A DNA stretch of 41,820 nucleotides from Streptomyces griseoaurantiacus (GTDB taxonomy: Bacteria > Actinomycetota > Actinomycetes > Streptomycetales > Streptomycetaceae), in contig BNBP01000063.1 in the NCBI GenBank assembly GCA_014656015.1, positions 1 through 41,820 on the forward strand, read 5' to 3'. Made by a program: the position numbers and the translations under genes. Positions within the stretch are counted from its first letter, which is position 1; each line of letters starts with the position of its first letter. The notes below the pieces were generated by a model. The model was not told the origin of the DNA and did no database searches. It saw only the letters and a list, made by a program, of their open reading frames with translations. Below are positions 16,337 through 24,184 of the stretch, piece after piece.

Positions 16337-16423
16337 GCGGGTTCGCATGATGAGACGGCCGGGGGCGGGAGGGGGTGTCTCCCGGGGTGGAAGCGAGGGC
16401 CGCGACGCCCCGCCGCCCCCCGG

Positions 16424-16429
16424 TAGACT
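16424..16429 (+). promoter_or_regulatory. -10 element of guaA
   Basis: TAGACT lies about 40 nt before the guaA GTG, leaving a leader of roughly 33 nt with GGAAGG as ribosome binding site. No clear -35 hexamer is seen. Confidence 0.5.
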
Positions 16430-16468
16430 CGGAATCACACCCCTTGCTCATCCGCCGGAAGGCAACCC

Positions 16469-18043
16469 GTGTCAGAAGCGTCCCCCGCCACCCCCGACAC
16501 CGTTCTGGTCGTCGACTTCGGTGCGCAGTACGCCCAGCTCATCGCCCGTCGCGTCCGCGAGGCGCGGGTGTACAGCGAGATCGTGCCGAGCACCACCCCG
16601 GTCGAGGACATGCTCGCCAGGAACCCGGCGGCGATCATCCTCTCCGGCGGACCCTCCTCCGTGTACGCCGAGGGCGCGCCCATCCTCGACCGCGCGCTCT
16701 TCGAGTCCGGTGTCCCCGTCTTCGGCATGTGCTACGGCTTCCAGCTCATGGCGCAGACCCTCGGCGGCACCGTCGACAACACCGGCGCCCGCGAGTACGG
16801 CCGCACGGACATGTCGGTCAGCAAGCCGTCCTCGACGCTGTTCGAGGGCACCCCCGCCGAGCAGTCCGTCTGGATGTCGCACGGCGACGCCTGCTCCGCC
16901 GCCCCCGAGGGCTTCAGCGTCACCGCCTCCACGGACGTCGTCCCCGTCGCCGCCTTCGAGAACGACGAGAAGAAGCTCTACGGCGTCCAGTACCACCCGG
17001 AGGTCATGCACTCCACGCACGGCCAGCAGGTCCTGGAGCACTTCCTGTACCGCGGCGCCGGCCTGAGCCCCTCCTGGACCACCGGCAACGTGATCGAGGA
17101 GCAGGTCGCCGCCATCCGCGAGCAGGTCGGCGACAAGCGCGCGATCTGCGGCCTGTCCGGCGGCGTGGACTCCGCGGTCGCCGCGGCCCTCGTGCAGAAG
17201 GCCATCGGCTCCCAGCTCACCTGCGTGTACGTCGACCACGGTCTGATGCGCAAGGGCGAGACCGAGCAGGTCGAGAAGGACTTCGTGGCCGCGACCGGCG
17301 TCCAGCTCAAGGTCGTGGACGCCGAGGAGCGGTTCCTGAAGGCGCTGGCCGGGGTCTCCGACCCCGAGCAGAAGCGGAAGATCATCGGCCGCGAGTTCAT
17401 CCGGGTCTTCGAGCAGGCCCAGGCGGAGATCATCGCGGACCAGGGCCCGGCGGTGGAGTTCCTGGTGCAGGGCACCCTCTACCCCGACGTCGTCGAGTCC
17501 GGCGGCGGCACCGGCGCCGCCAACATCAAGTCCCACCACAACGTGGGCGGCCTCCCCGAGGACCTCGAGTTCCAGCTGATCGAACCGCTGCGCAAGCTGT
17601 TCAAGGACGAGGTCCGGATGGTCGGCCAGGAACTCGGGCTGCCGGAGGAGATCGTCCAGCGCCAGCCGTTCCCCGGCCCCGGCCTCGGCATCCGGATCGT
17701 CGGCGAGGTCACCAAGGAACGGCTCGACCTGCTGCGCGAGGCCGACGCGATCGCCCGCGAGGAGCTGACCGCGGCCGGCCTGGACCGCGACATCTGGCAG
17801 TGCCCGGTGGTGCTGCTCGCCGACGTCCGCAGCGTCGGCGTCCAGGGCGACGGCCGCACCTACGGTCACCCGATCGTGCTGCGCCCGGTGTCCTCCGAGG
17901 ACGCCATGACCGCCGACTGGTCCCGGTTGCCGTACGACGTCCTCGGCAAGATCTCCACCCGGATCACCAACGAGGTGCGCGACGTCAACCGCGTCGTCCT
18001 CGACGTGACCAGCAAGCCCCCGGGCACCATCGAGTGGGAGTGA
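16469..18043 (+). CDS. guaA: GMP synthase (glutamine-hydrolysing)
   Basis: A 524-residue two-domain enzyme converting XMP, ATP and glutamine to GMP, the last step of de novo GMP synthesis. The N-terminal class I glutamine amidotransferase has FGMCYGFQLMA (catalytic Cys about 88) and YHPEVMHS (His about 176, Glu about 178). The ATP-pyrophosphatase domain has LSGGVDSAVAAAL (SGGVDS about 230). The C-terminal dimerisation domain ends in the family signature PPGTIEWE. Length matches the usual 520-525 residues. GTG 16469 has GGAAGG 7-8 nt upstream and gives a normal N-terminus. The TGA stop forms the base of a terminator hairpin shared with the convergent next gene. Confidence 0.98.
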   Translation: MSEASPATPDTVLVVDFGAQYAQLIARRVREARVYSEIVPSTTPVEDMLARNPAAIILSGGPSSVYAEGAPILDRALFESGVPVFGMCYGFQLMAQTLGGTVDNTGAREYGRTDMSVSKPSSTLFEGTPAEQSVWMSHGDACSAAPEGFSVTASTDVVPVAAFENDEKKLYGVQYHPEVMHSTHGQQVLEHFLYRGAGLSPSWTTGNVIEEQVAAIREQVGDKRAICGLSGGVDSAVAAALVQKAIGSQLTCVYVDHGLMRKGETEQVEKDFVAATGVQLKVVDAEERFLKALAGVSDPEQKRKIIGREFIRVFEQAQAEIIADQGPAVEFLVQGTLYPDVVESGGGTGAANIKSHHNVGGLPEDLEFQLIEPLRKLFKDEVRMVGQELGLPEEIVQRQPFPGPGLGIRIVGEVTKERLDLLREADAIAREELTAAGLDRDIWQCPVVLLADVRSVGVQGDGRTYGHPIVLRPVSSEDAMTADWSRLPYDVLGKISTRITNEVRDVNRVVLDVTSKPPGTIEWE

Positions 18044-18066
18044 GCGTCCTTCGCTGAGGGCGCTCA
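18041..18066. terminator. Bidirectional terminator built from two stop codons
   Basis: TGAGCGTCCTT pairs with GAGGGCGCTCA (two G-U pairs) around a CGCT loop. The 5' base is the guaA TGA and the 3' base is the complement of the TGA of the convergent gene, so both stop codons lie in the stem. Confidence 0.75.
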
Positions 18067-18606
18067 GGTCCGCCGGAGGGTCCGCACCGGCTCCCCGGGC
18101 TTCCAGATCTCGAGGACGAGGTACTTCTCGTCCTCGACGGTGGTCCGCACGACCTCCCTCAGTTCGGTGCGGAAGAGGTGGAACGGCTCCGGCGGTTCCA
18201 CCTCTTCCACGTACGCCGACCGCCGTTCCGGGTCCGTCACCTCCACCGCCCGCCCGCCGATCCGTACGTCCCCGCCGCCCATCCCGGTGCCCGGGCCCTG
18301 GTTGGCCTGGAGTGCGAAGCGCGGATCCCGGCGCAGGTCGAGGGCCTTGAGCGAGTCCGGCATCATGCCGAAGCACAGCTCGCCGTGGACGAACCGCACC
18401 TCGATGCCGCTGGTGCGGGGCGCGCCGTCCGTGCGGAGGGTCGCCAGGGTGTGGTGGGTGAAGGCCTCGAAGCGTTCCCGGACGGTCCGGGCCAGCGCCG
18501 GTTCGGCGGCCGCGAACTGTGCCCAGGTGATGCCCGTCCGCGAGTCCCGCGTGGTGTACGCCTTGTCCAGAGAGCCGTTGTCCATACGACCGAGGATCAC
18601 CCGCAA
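18064..18606 (-). CDS. Pyridoxamine 5'-phosphate oxidase-family (split-barrel) protein
   Basis: A protein of about 180 residues of the FMN/F420-binding split-barrel superfamily. These proteins bind a flavin-type cofactor and reduce or oxidise small molecules; the substrate is unknown. Visible: an N-terminal helix (FEAFTHHTLATLRTDG), PRTSGIEVRFVHGELCFGMM, a LRRDPRFALQ segment typical of the barrel, and GGRAVEV. I chose TTG 18606 because AGGAGG lies exactly 8 nt upstream. ATG 18585, seven codons later, has no ribosome binding site of its own, and GTG 18600 is spaced too far (14 nt). It is divergent from the class II aldolase gene and shares a 142-bp promoter region with it. It ends tail to tail with guaA. 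Confidence 0.88.
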   Translation of the reverse strand: MRVILGRMDNGSLDKAYTTRDSRTGITWAQFAAAEPALARTVRERFEAFTHHTLATLRTDGAPRTSGIEVRFVHGELCFGMMPDSLKALDLRRDPRFALQANQGPGTGMGGGDVRIGGRAVEVTDPERRSAYVEEVEPPEPFHLFRTELREVVRTTVEDEKYLVLEIWKPGEPVRTLRRT

Positions 18607-18748
18607 AGGTGACACCTCCTGTCGGGTATCGCAGGCCGTCGTTCGGCGCGATGTCACCGACCGCCAACTCTTCACGGAAACCCCTGTCCCCCCAGGACTG
18701 ACCGGCGGTAACTTCCGCCCCGTGAACGAACCCAGTGCGGGAGCACAC

Positions 18749-19543
18749 ATGCACGAATCCACCCCGCCGCCGCCCCTGCCCACCGACAAGCTCCGGTTCG
18801 CCCTGCCGCCCAAGCACGAGTCGATCGAGGACGAACGCCGTCACCGCAAGGAACGGCTGGCCGGCGCCTTGCGGATCTTCGGCCGCAAGGGCTTCGAGGA
18901 CGGGGTCTCGGGACACATCACCGCCCGCGACCCCGAGTTCAGCGACTGCTTCTGGGTCAACCCCTTCGGCATGCCGTTCCGGCACGTCACCGTGAGCGAC
19001 CTGGTGATGGCCAACGCCGAGGGCCAGGTCGTCGAGGGCGACTACCACGTCAACCAGGCCGCGTTCACCGTGCACGCGCAGGTGCACGCCGCACGCCCCG
19101 ACGTCGTCGCCGTCGCCCACTGCCACTCCGTGCACGGCCGCGCCCAGGCCGCCCTCGGCGAGCTGCTGGACCCGATCACCCAGGAGAGCTGCGCGTTCTA
19201 CGAGGACCACGTGGTGTACGAGGCCTACACCGGGGTCGCCGTCGACGCGGAGGAGGGCCGCCGGATCGCCGCCTCGCTCGGCAGCCGCAAGGCACTGGTG
19301 CTGCGCAATCACGGCCTGCTCACCGTCGGCGACTCCGTGGACGCCGCCGCCTGGTGGTTCCTGTCGATGGAGCGCTCCTGCCAGGTGCAGCTCGCCGCCC
19401 GCGCCGCCGGGCGCCCGGTGCTGATCGACCACCGGCAGGCGTCCGCGACCCGGGAGCAGCTCGGCGGGGACCTCGTCGCCTGGATCAACTACCAGCCCCT
19501 GTGGCAGCACATCAGCCGCAGCGAACCGGACCTGCTGAGCTGA
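18749..19543 (+). CDS. Class II aldolase/adducin-family protein
   Basis: A 264-residue protein with the class II aldolase/adducin N-terminal fold, which uses a zinc ion to cleave or decarboxylate sugar-phosphate-type substrates. Visible: GFEDGVSGHITARDP, FGMPFRHVTVSDL, EGDYHVNQAAFTVHAQVHAA followed by VAHCHSVHGRA, which holds the zinc-binding HxH, and VLRNHGLLTVG carrying the third His. The substrate cannot be assigned; many streptomycete members are annotated only by domain. ATG 18749 has GCGGGAG 5 nt upstream; GTG 18722 would add nine residues. TAACTT at about 18709-18714 may be its -10. No clear operon partner follows. Confidence 0.93.
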   Translation: MHESTPPPPLPTDKLRFALPPKHESIEDERRHRKERLAGALRIFGRKGFEDGVSGHITARDPEFSDCFWVNPFGMPFRHVTVSDLVMANAEGQVVEGDYHVNQAAFTVHAQVHAARPDVVAVAHCHSVHGRAQAALGELLDPITQESCAFYEDHVVYEAYTGVAVDAEEGRRIAASLGSRKALVLRNHGLLTVGDSVDAAAWWFLSMERSCQVQLAARAAGRPVLIDHRQASATREQLGGDLVAWINYQPLWQHISRSEPDLLS

Positions 19544-19778
19544 AGCCCGGACCGGCCCTCCGGCGTCTTCGCGCCACTTCCTCGCACCGTCCGTCCCGTT
19601 CACCCCGTCCGTCAACACGCGCGCGGCGCATTCACCCCCACTGACCGGACCTGGCCGACGCGCACCCCCTTCGGTACGGCACAATGCGTGCTCGTCGCAG
19701 GGGAGTGGCAGACGGGCCGGACGCATCGCGGAACCGGCCGTACCAAGGCACGGGACGCGGGGAAGGCGGGCATCGGGC

Positions 19779-21056
19779 GTGGCGGTGCAGGAGGCGAGAC
19801 AGGGCGCGGAGCCCACGGCCCACCGGGGCGGTTGTACCTGCGGGGACTGCCCGCACGGCGCCCGCGAGGGGCATCGGCGCGCGGTGGCGGCGTTCCTCGC
19901 GAAACGGGACGGGTACGCCTCCGGGCAGGGCCTGCCCGCGGCGGTCGCGCACTCCGCGTCCGCCTCCCGGCAGTGGGTGTCGGACGAGTTGACCCAGTCC
20001 GCCGACGCCGTCGCCGAACGCGGCCGCGCCGAGGGCGAGGCCTGGCTGGCCCGGCTCTGGCACCGCACCGCCTTCGCGGTGTGGGGTGGCGTCACGGTCC
20101 TGCTGCTGGTCCAGGCGCTGACCGCCGTCGGCGCCGGCTGGTCCCCGGCCCGCACCGCCGGACTGCTCGCCGCGGTGCTGCTCGGCGCCGTCCTCACCGG
20201 CGCCGGGTACGCGCACCGGGCCCGGGGCGGCGCGCTGGCCCCCGTCATCGGCGAGGACAACCGCCTGTCCACCTCGCGCGCGGTGGCCGCGGGCTGGGTG
20301 CTGTTCACCGTGTACGCGGTGCTCGTCCTGGTCGGCCAGCTCGCCGCGGCCTCCGCGCACGGTCGGCGCGACCGGCTGATCGCCGGGCTCGACCTCGCCC
20401 GCGGGGCGGGCGTGGTGACCGTCGTCGCTGTGGTCTGCGGGATCGCCGTGCTCGTCCGGCGGGTCGTCGGCCTGCGCGTGCTGGGGCAGCGCCTGCAGAA
20501 GGTGCGCGCCCACCGCCCGCGCGCCGCCGATCTGCTCACCGACGACTCCGGGAGGGGCAGCTTCGCCGACATCCAGTACGTGATGATCAGCGCCGTGGCC
20601 CTGGCCTTCGCGGCGGTGCGCCTGGCCCGCCGCCCCGACCAGCTCCCCGACCTGCCCTGGGGCCTCGCCGTCCTCGTCCTGATCTCCGCGGCGACGTACC
20701 TCGCCGCCAAGTACGCCGAGGGCGGCCGTCCGGTGATCCTCTCCGTGGTCCGCGCCCGGGAGGCCGGTGACCTGGACGCCCCGATCCGCACCGGCGACGA
20801 CATCGAGATCCGCGGCGCCGGCTTCGTCCCCGCCGGTGCCCAGTCGGCGGACCGGCTGTCCCGCATGGTGGTGCGTATCGGCGCGGTCCATGTCCACGTC
20901 CCGCTGGTCCCGGTGACCGGCGGCTTCGACAATCCCTCCGACACCCTGCTGACCGTCCCCGTCCCGGCCGACGTCGAACCCGGCCGTGTCGAGGTGCAGG
21001 TGGTCACGGCCGCCGGGGTGGAGACCAACCGCGTGACCGTCGAGGTCCTCGACTGA
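19779..21056 (+). CDS. Polytopic membrane protein with C-terminal beta domain, unknown function
   Basis: A 425-residue integral membrane protein that I do not recognise beyond its architecture. The N-terminal soluble part has a Cys cluster, CTCGDCPHG (about residues 19-27), that could bind a metal. About six hydrophobic spans follow between residues 90 and 310, among them FAVWGGVTVLLLVQALTAVG and GVVTVVAVVCGIAVLV. The C-terminal 110 residues contain GDDIEIRGAGFVPAG and end VTVEVLD, resembling an IPT/TIG-type immunoglobulin-like fold. GTG 19779 has GGGGAAGG about 12 nt upstream. CACAAT near 19677 is a possible -10, but no convincing promoter is visible. It stands alone between the aldolase and DoxX genes. 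Confidence 0.85.
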   Translation: MAVQEARQGAEPTAHRGGCTCGDCPHGAREGHRRAVAAFLAKRDGYASGQGLPAAVAHSASASRQWVSDELTQSADAVAERGRAEGEAWLARLWHRTAFAVWGGVTVLLLVQALTAVGAGWSPARTAGLLAAVLLGAVLTGAGYAHRARGGALAPVIGEDNRLSTSRAVAAGWVLFTVYAVLVLVGQLAAASAHGRRDRLIAGLDLARGAGVVTVVAVVCGIAVLVRRVVGLRVLGQRLQKVRAHRPRAADLLTDDSGRGSFADIQYVMISAVALAFAAVRLARRPDQLPDLPWGLAVLVLISAATYLAAKYAEGGRPVILSVVRAREAGDLDAPIRTGDDIEIRGAGFVPAGAQSADRLSRMVVRIGAVHVHVPLVPVTGGFDNPSDTLLTVPVPADVEPGRVEVQVVTAAGVETNRVTVEVLD

Positions 21057-21189
21057 CCCGGCCCGATCACCCGACTGCTCCCTCGGCTGATCCACCGGGC
21101 AGCGACTCCCCCGAACCGCCCATGCCACGTCCCCCAAGCTGTCTACAACATGTCAGTACGTGGTCGGACCGTGAAGACGCGTCCGATCG

Positions 21190-21220
21190 TTGAGCGGCCC
21201 CCGTTTCTCGTACGTATGGT
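21190..21220 (+). promoter_or_regulatory. Candidate promoter of the DoxX gene
   Basis: TTGAGC (21190-21195) and TATGGT (21215-21220) with a 19-bp spacer. The spacing is long and the call is tentative. Confidence 0.35.
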
Positions 21221-21222
21221 TG

Positions 21223-21236
21223 GTTGAGATCTCAAC
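21223..21236. promoter_or_regulatory. Perfect 14-bp palindrome, candidate repressor operator of the DoxX gene
   Basis: GTTGAGATCTCAAC is its own reverse complement and lies immediately downstream of the likely -10, over the expected transcription start. A copy of the half-site GTTGAG occurs at 21189-21194. The binding regulator is unknown. Confidence 0.55.
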
Positions 21237-21266
21237 AGTCCAGCGGGCGAGAGGCGGCGACCGGCA

Positions 21267-21794
21267 GTGACTCACATCCGTTCCGATACGCACACCCTTC
21301 ATGTGGGTGAGCAGCGAGGCTGGCGGGACACCGCCACGCGGTACGCCCTCGTCCCGCTGCGGATCTTCCTCGGCGTCACCTTCGTCTACGCAGGCATCGA
21401 CAAGCTGACCGACAGCGCCTTCATGTCCGACTCGGGGGCCGGCTCGCTGGGCGACACCCTGCGCGCGGTCCGCGACTCCTCGGCCATCCCCGCCCTCGTC
21501 GACCTGGCCCTCAAGAGCCCGGTCGGCTTCGGCTACGCCATCGCGCTCGGCGAACTCGCCGTCGGCCTCGGCACGCTGTTCGGCCTGCTGACCCGCGTCG
21601 CCGCGCTGGGCGGTGCGCTGATCTCGCTCAGCCTGTGGCTGACCGTGAGCTGGGCCTCCGATCCGTACTACTACGGGAACGACCTCGCCTATCTCATGGC
21701 CTGGCTCCCCCTCGTCCTCGCCGGTGCCTCCGTCCTCTCCCTGGATGCGGTGCTCCACGCCCGCCGCAGGCAACGGACACCCAGCTACCGCTGA
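21267..21794 (+). CDS. DoxX-family membrane protein
   Basis: A 175-residue protein with four hydrophobic spans of the DoxX/DoxD type. Visible: VPLRIFLGVTFVYAGIDKL, the family's first helix with FxxAGxxK, then GFGYAIALGELAVGLGTLFG and the following helices. DoxX proteins are linked to thiosulfate:quinone oxidoreductase and, in mycobacteria, to a membrane oxidoreductase complex that counters oxidative stress; the role here is not known. A soluble N-terminal segment of about 30 residues precedes the first helix. GTG 21267 is the only reasonable start and its ribosome binding site (GAGAGG) is weak. A palindromic operator lies 30 bp upstream, so it is probably induced by a stress or redox signal. 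Confidence 0.9.
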   Translation: MTHIRSDTHTLHVGEQRGWRDTATRYALVPLRIFLGVTFVYAGIDKLTDSAFMSDSGAGSLGDTLRAVRDSSAIPALVDLALKSPVGFGYAIALGELAVGLGTLFGLLTRVAALGGALISLSLWLTVSWASDPYYYGNDLAYLMAWLPLVLAGASVLSLDAVLHARRRQRTPSYR

Positions 21795-21856
21795 CTGCGG
21801 GCGGCATCGCCGTCACCGCCGCTGTGCCCTCGCTGCGGCCGCCGCCGCGGCAGGGC

Positions 21857-21878
21857 CGGCGGGCCGGGGCCCCCGCCG
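21857..21878. terminator. Possible hairpin between convergent DoxX and small membrane protein genes
   Basis: CGGCGGG pairs with CCCGCCG around an 8-nt G/C loop. In DNA this GC-rich the match is only suggestive. Nothing else is seen in 21795-21975. Confidence 0.3.
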
Positions 21879-21975
21879 CGGGTGACGGGCAGCGGGTGCC
21901 GGCGGGTGGCAGCGGTCCCGGGCGGGCCCTCGCCACGCTGTCGCCCTGAGCCCGGGGGCCACCGTCGGAGGCTGC

Positions 21976-22212
21976 TCAGAGCGGTGTCTTCGAGGAGGCC
22001 TGTGCCGTGGGACGGGTCCGTCGCCGGCGGCGCACCGCCCGGCCCGTCATTCCCGCCGCGGCCGCCAGGCACAGGCCGCCCACGACGATCGGGATGATCA
22101 CGAACCACGGCGTGCTCCACCAGCCACCCCCGTCACCCGCGTAGGCGACCCCGGCGGAGGCGAGCGCCAGCCCCGCTATCAGCCGGCCGGGCCAGAACTC
22201 ATGACGCGGCAC
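21976..22212 (-). CDS. Small two-span membrane protein, coupled to the PspC-domain gene
   Basis: A 78-residue protein starting MPRHEFWPGRLIAG, with two hydrophobic spans (about 10-25 and 36-54), an intervening Gly/Trp-rich turn and a basic tail RAVRRRRRTRP that should face the cytoplasm. Its ATG lies inside the last codons of the preceding gene, overlapping it by 14 bp, so translation is probably coupled and the two proteins may work together. I do not recognise the family. It could be a small modulator of the PspC/LiaF-like protein; that is inference from position alone. Confidence 0.75.
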   Translation of the reverse strand: MPRHEFWPGRLIAGLALASAGVAYAGDGGGWWSTPWFVIIPIVVGGLCLAAAAGMTGRAVRRRRRTRPTAQASSKTPL

Positions 22213-23593
22213 GGGTCACCTCCACCTGTCCGAGGCCCACCCGCAGTTTCAGGTCGAACGAGCCCACGTTCTTCTTCTTCCCACCGGCCGCCGGCGGCAG
22301 CGTCACCCGCTTGTGCTTGCCCGGAGCCACGTCCACGTCCTTCGAGGTGTCACCCGGGAGCTGGATGTCGCCGATGCCCGCGTTGATGTCCAGCCTGGTC
22401 GTGACGCCGGGCGGCAGCACGATCCGGAGCCGTCCGATGCCCACCTCGGCGTCGGTACTGACCGTCCGGCCCTCGGCCGGGCGTATTCGGCTCAGGTCGA
22501 GCGTGCCCTCGCCCGTGCCCAGGTCGTAGTTCTCCCGGACCGTGGCGGCCGAGGCCGGTGCCCAGGTGGTCCGCGCCCAGTGGGTGCCGATGTCCTTGGG
22601 GAGCGCCGCCGACGCGGCGAGGAGGGCCGCGGTGAGCACGGCCATGATGATCGAGCCGGCACCCGTCCGCCCTATGAAGGCGCTGAGCGCTATCCCCAGG
22701 CCGAAGACGGCGAGTGCGCAGGAGAGACCGATCTGCAGACTGGTGCCCAGGGGGTGATCGCTCCAGGTCAGCCCCGTGCCCAGGCCTCCGGCCAGCAGGG
22801 CGAGCAGGGTCACCGGGCCGCCCGTGCGGCGCGGACCGCGCGGGCGGGGCCTCGGCGCCGGCGGTGTGCCCGGGCGCAACGGGTAACCCTCGGCGATGTT
22901 CACCGCGGCCCGCACGTCCCGGTCGGGGATGTCCGGTGGCCCCCACAGGTATCCGGTGCCCCCCTCGTGCGTGCCGTCCTTGACGATCGGCTCCCGCCAC
23001 CAGGAGGGATACGTCGTCGCCACCGGCGGTGCCGTGGCCTCCGGGGGCGCGTCGGCGGCGGCCTGCGCGGCCAGGGGGTCGGGCGCCGGTGCGCCGCGCC
23101 GCCGGGACCAGTACCCGGCGCCGGCCAGCAACAGGGAGAGGACCGTGGCGAAGGCCAGCACGGTGCCGTTCTTCAGCATCGTCAGGAAGACCCCGCAGCC
23201 GACCAGGGCGAACAGCACGGCGGCGAGCCCCGGGCCGTCGACCCGCCCGGTCAGCAGCTTGCGGAACTCGTTCTCCTCCTCGTCCTCGAAGGGGACGAGG
23301 AGCCAGACGAAGCCGTAGAAGAGGAGGCCGAGACCGCCGACCGCGGACAGCACCGCGAGGCCCACCCGGAAGATCACCGGGTCCATGTCGCACTGTCGCC
23401 CCAGACCGGCGCACACCCCGCCCAGCATCTTGTACCGGCGGTCGCGGCGGAACCGCTGCGGCACGTCGACGCCCGCGGTCTCCTCGACGCCGGCGGCCTC
23501 CCCGGCGGCCGTGGGCTCCTCGTGCGCGCGCGGTTCCCTTCCCGGCCCGGGGGCGGGCCCCGGCCCCGCCGGCGCGTGCTGGTGATCTGTCAT
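22199..23593 (-). CDS. PspC-domain, LiaF-like membrane protein
   Basis: A 464-residue envelope-stress-type membrane protein. After a Pro/Glu-rich N-terminus of about 55 residues comes a PspC domain: YKMLGGVCAGLGRQCDMDP followed by two hydrophobic spans (about 85-110). More spans follow, with Pro/Ala/Arg-rich linkers between them. The C-terminal 110 residues (from NYDLGTGEGTLDLS) form a repetitive beta domain with TDAEVGIGRLRIVLPPG and INAGIGDIQLPG, the LiaF/DUF4097-like pattern. LiaF-type proteins restrain a partner histidine kinase, and one with its own PspC domain lies at 25733 on the other strand. ATG 23593 is chosen because GACGAT lies 6 nt upstream (leaderless). A TCAGGG/CCCTG motif shared with the kinase promoter precedes it. 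Confidence 0.9.
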   Translation of the reverse strand: MTDHQHAPAGPGPAPGPGREPRAHEEPTAAGEAAGVEETAGVDVPQRFRRDRRYKMLGGVCAGLGRQCDMDPVIFRVGLAVLSAVGGLGLLFYGFVWLLVPFEDEEENEFRKLLTGRVDGPGLAAVLFALVGCGVFLTMLKNGTVLAFATVLSLLLAGAGYWSRRRGAPAPDPLAAQAAADAPPEATAPPVATTYPSWWREPIVKDGTHEGGTGYLWGPPDIPDRDVRAAVNIAEGYPLRPGTPPAPRPRPRGPRRTGGPVTLLALLAGGLGTGLTWSDHPLGTSLQIGLSCALAVFGLGIALSAFIGRTGAGSIIMAVLTAALLAASAALPKDIGTHWARTTWAPASAATVRENYDLGTGEGTLDLSRIRPAEGRTVSTDAEVGIGRLRIVLPPGVTTRLDINAGIGDIQLPGDTSKDVDVAPGKHKRVTLPPAAGGKKKNVGSFDLKLRVGLGQVEVTRAAS

Positions 23594-23624
23594 GCGTCCA
23601 TCGTCCCCGCAGCGGCGCCCGCGC

Positions 23625-23655
23625 GGCAGCAGGGATGACCCTGGCAGAACCCTGA
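23625..23655 (-). promoter_or_regulatory. Predicted regulator site upstream of the PspC/LiaF-like gene
   Basis: On the - strand TCAGGG, 6 nt, then CAGGG-N4-CCCTG-N-TGCC, ending 31 nt before the ATG. The same arrangement lies upstream of the histidine kinase gene. The position suits an activator such as the linked response regulator. Confidence 0.6.
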
Positions 23656-23784
23656 GATCCGGTCTCGGGGCACGGCGCTGCGGCGGCAGGCGCGCGGAAG
23701 CGCGGGACGGAGCCGGACGAGGAGCCCGTGGCACTCGTCCGGGGTCGCGGTGAGGGTGACGGTGAACGCGGGCGGGTGACGGTC

Positions 23785-24153
23785 TCAGACCGCGCGCAGG
23801 CAGAAGGGGTGGCCCGCGGGGCTGGCGTACACCCGGCTGCCGGTGCTGCTTTCCGAGGGGACGCCCTCGGCCGGACGCAGCCGGGTGGCGCCCGCCGCGG
23901 TGGCCGCGTGGTCGGCGGCCGCGAGGTCCTCGACGGCGAAGTCGAGGTGGATCTGCTGGGGGACGCCGTCCGGCCAGTCGGGCGAGGTGTGTCCGGGGGC
24001 CGACTGGACGACGACCACCGGGAGGCCGGGAGCCTGCACGAAGTGGTGCGCCGGGGTGCGGGTGAGCGAGCCGCCGAGCAGCCGGTGCCAGAAGGAGCCC
24101 TCCGTCTCGACGTCTGCCGCGTCGACGACGACGGAGGCCAGGGTGAGGGGCAT
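23785..24153 (-). CDS. VOC-family (glyoxalase/bleomycin-resistance-like) protein
   Basis: A 122-residue protein with two beta-alpha-beta-beta-beta modules of the vicinal-oxygen-chelate superfamily: LTLASVVVDAADVETEGSFW opens the first and IHLDFAVEDLAAADHAA the second, ending ASPAGHPFCL. These proteins bind a metal and act as isomerases, dioxygenases or drug-binding proteins; the length fits a small dimeric member. Metal-ligand assignment is uncertain. It starts 31 bp after the SDR stop on the same strand, so the two form an operon, controlled by the divergent TetR gene. The cassette looks like an insertion between the pspC-like gene and its kinase partner. Confidence 0.88.
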   Translation of the reverse strand: MPLTLASVVVDAADVETEGSFWHRLLGGSLTRTPAHHFVQAPGLPVVVVQSAPGHTSPDWPDGVPQQIHLDFAVEDLAAADHAATAAGATRLRPAEGVPSESSTGSRVYASPAGHPFCLRAV

Positions 24154-24184
24154 GGTGATGTCCTGTCCTGCTGTCCAGGGGGAT

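Noticed and set aside
16472..21070. A 1532-codon open frame on the - strand opposite guaA, the aldolase and the membrane protein gene
   Set aside because: It is a shadow of GC-rich coding DNA in another frame. Known domains lie on the opposite strand, and its product has low-complexity composition with no motif.
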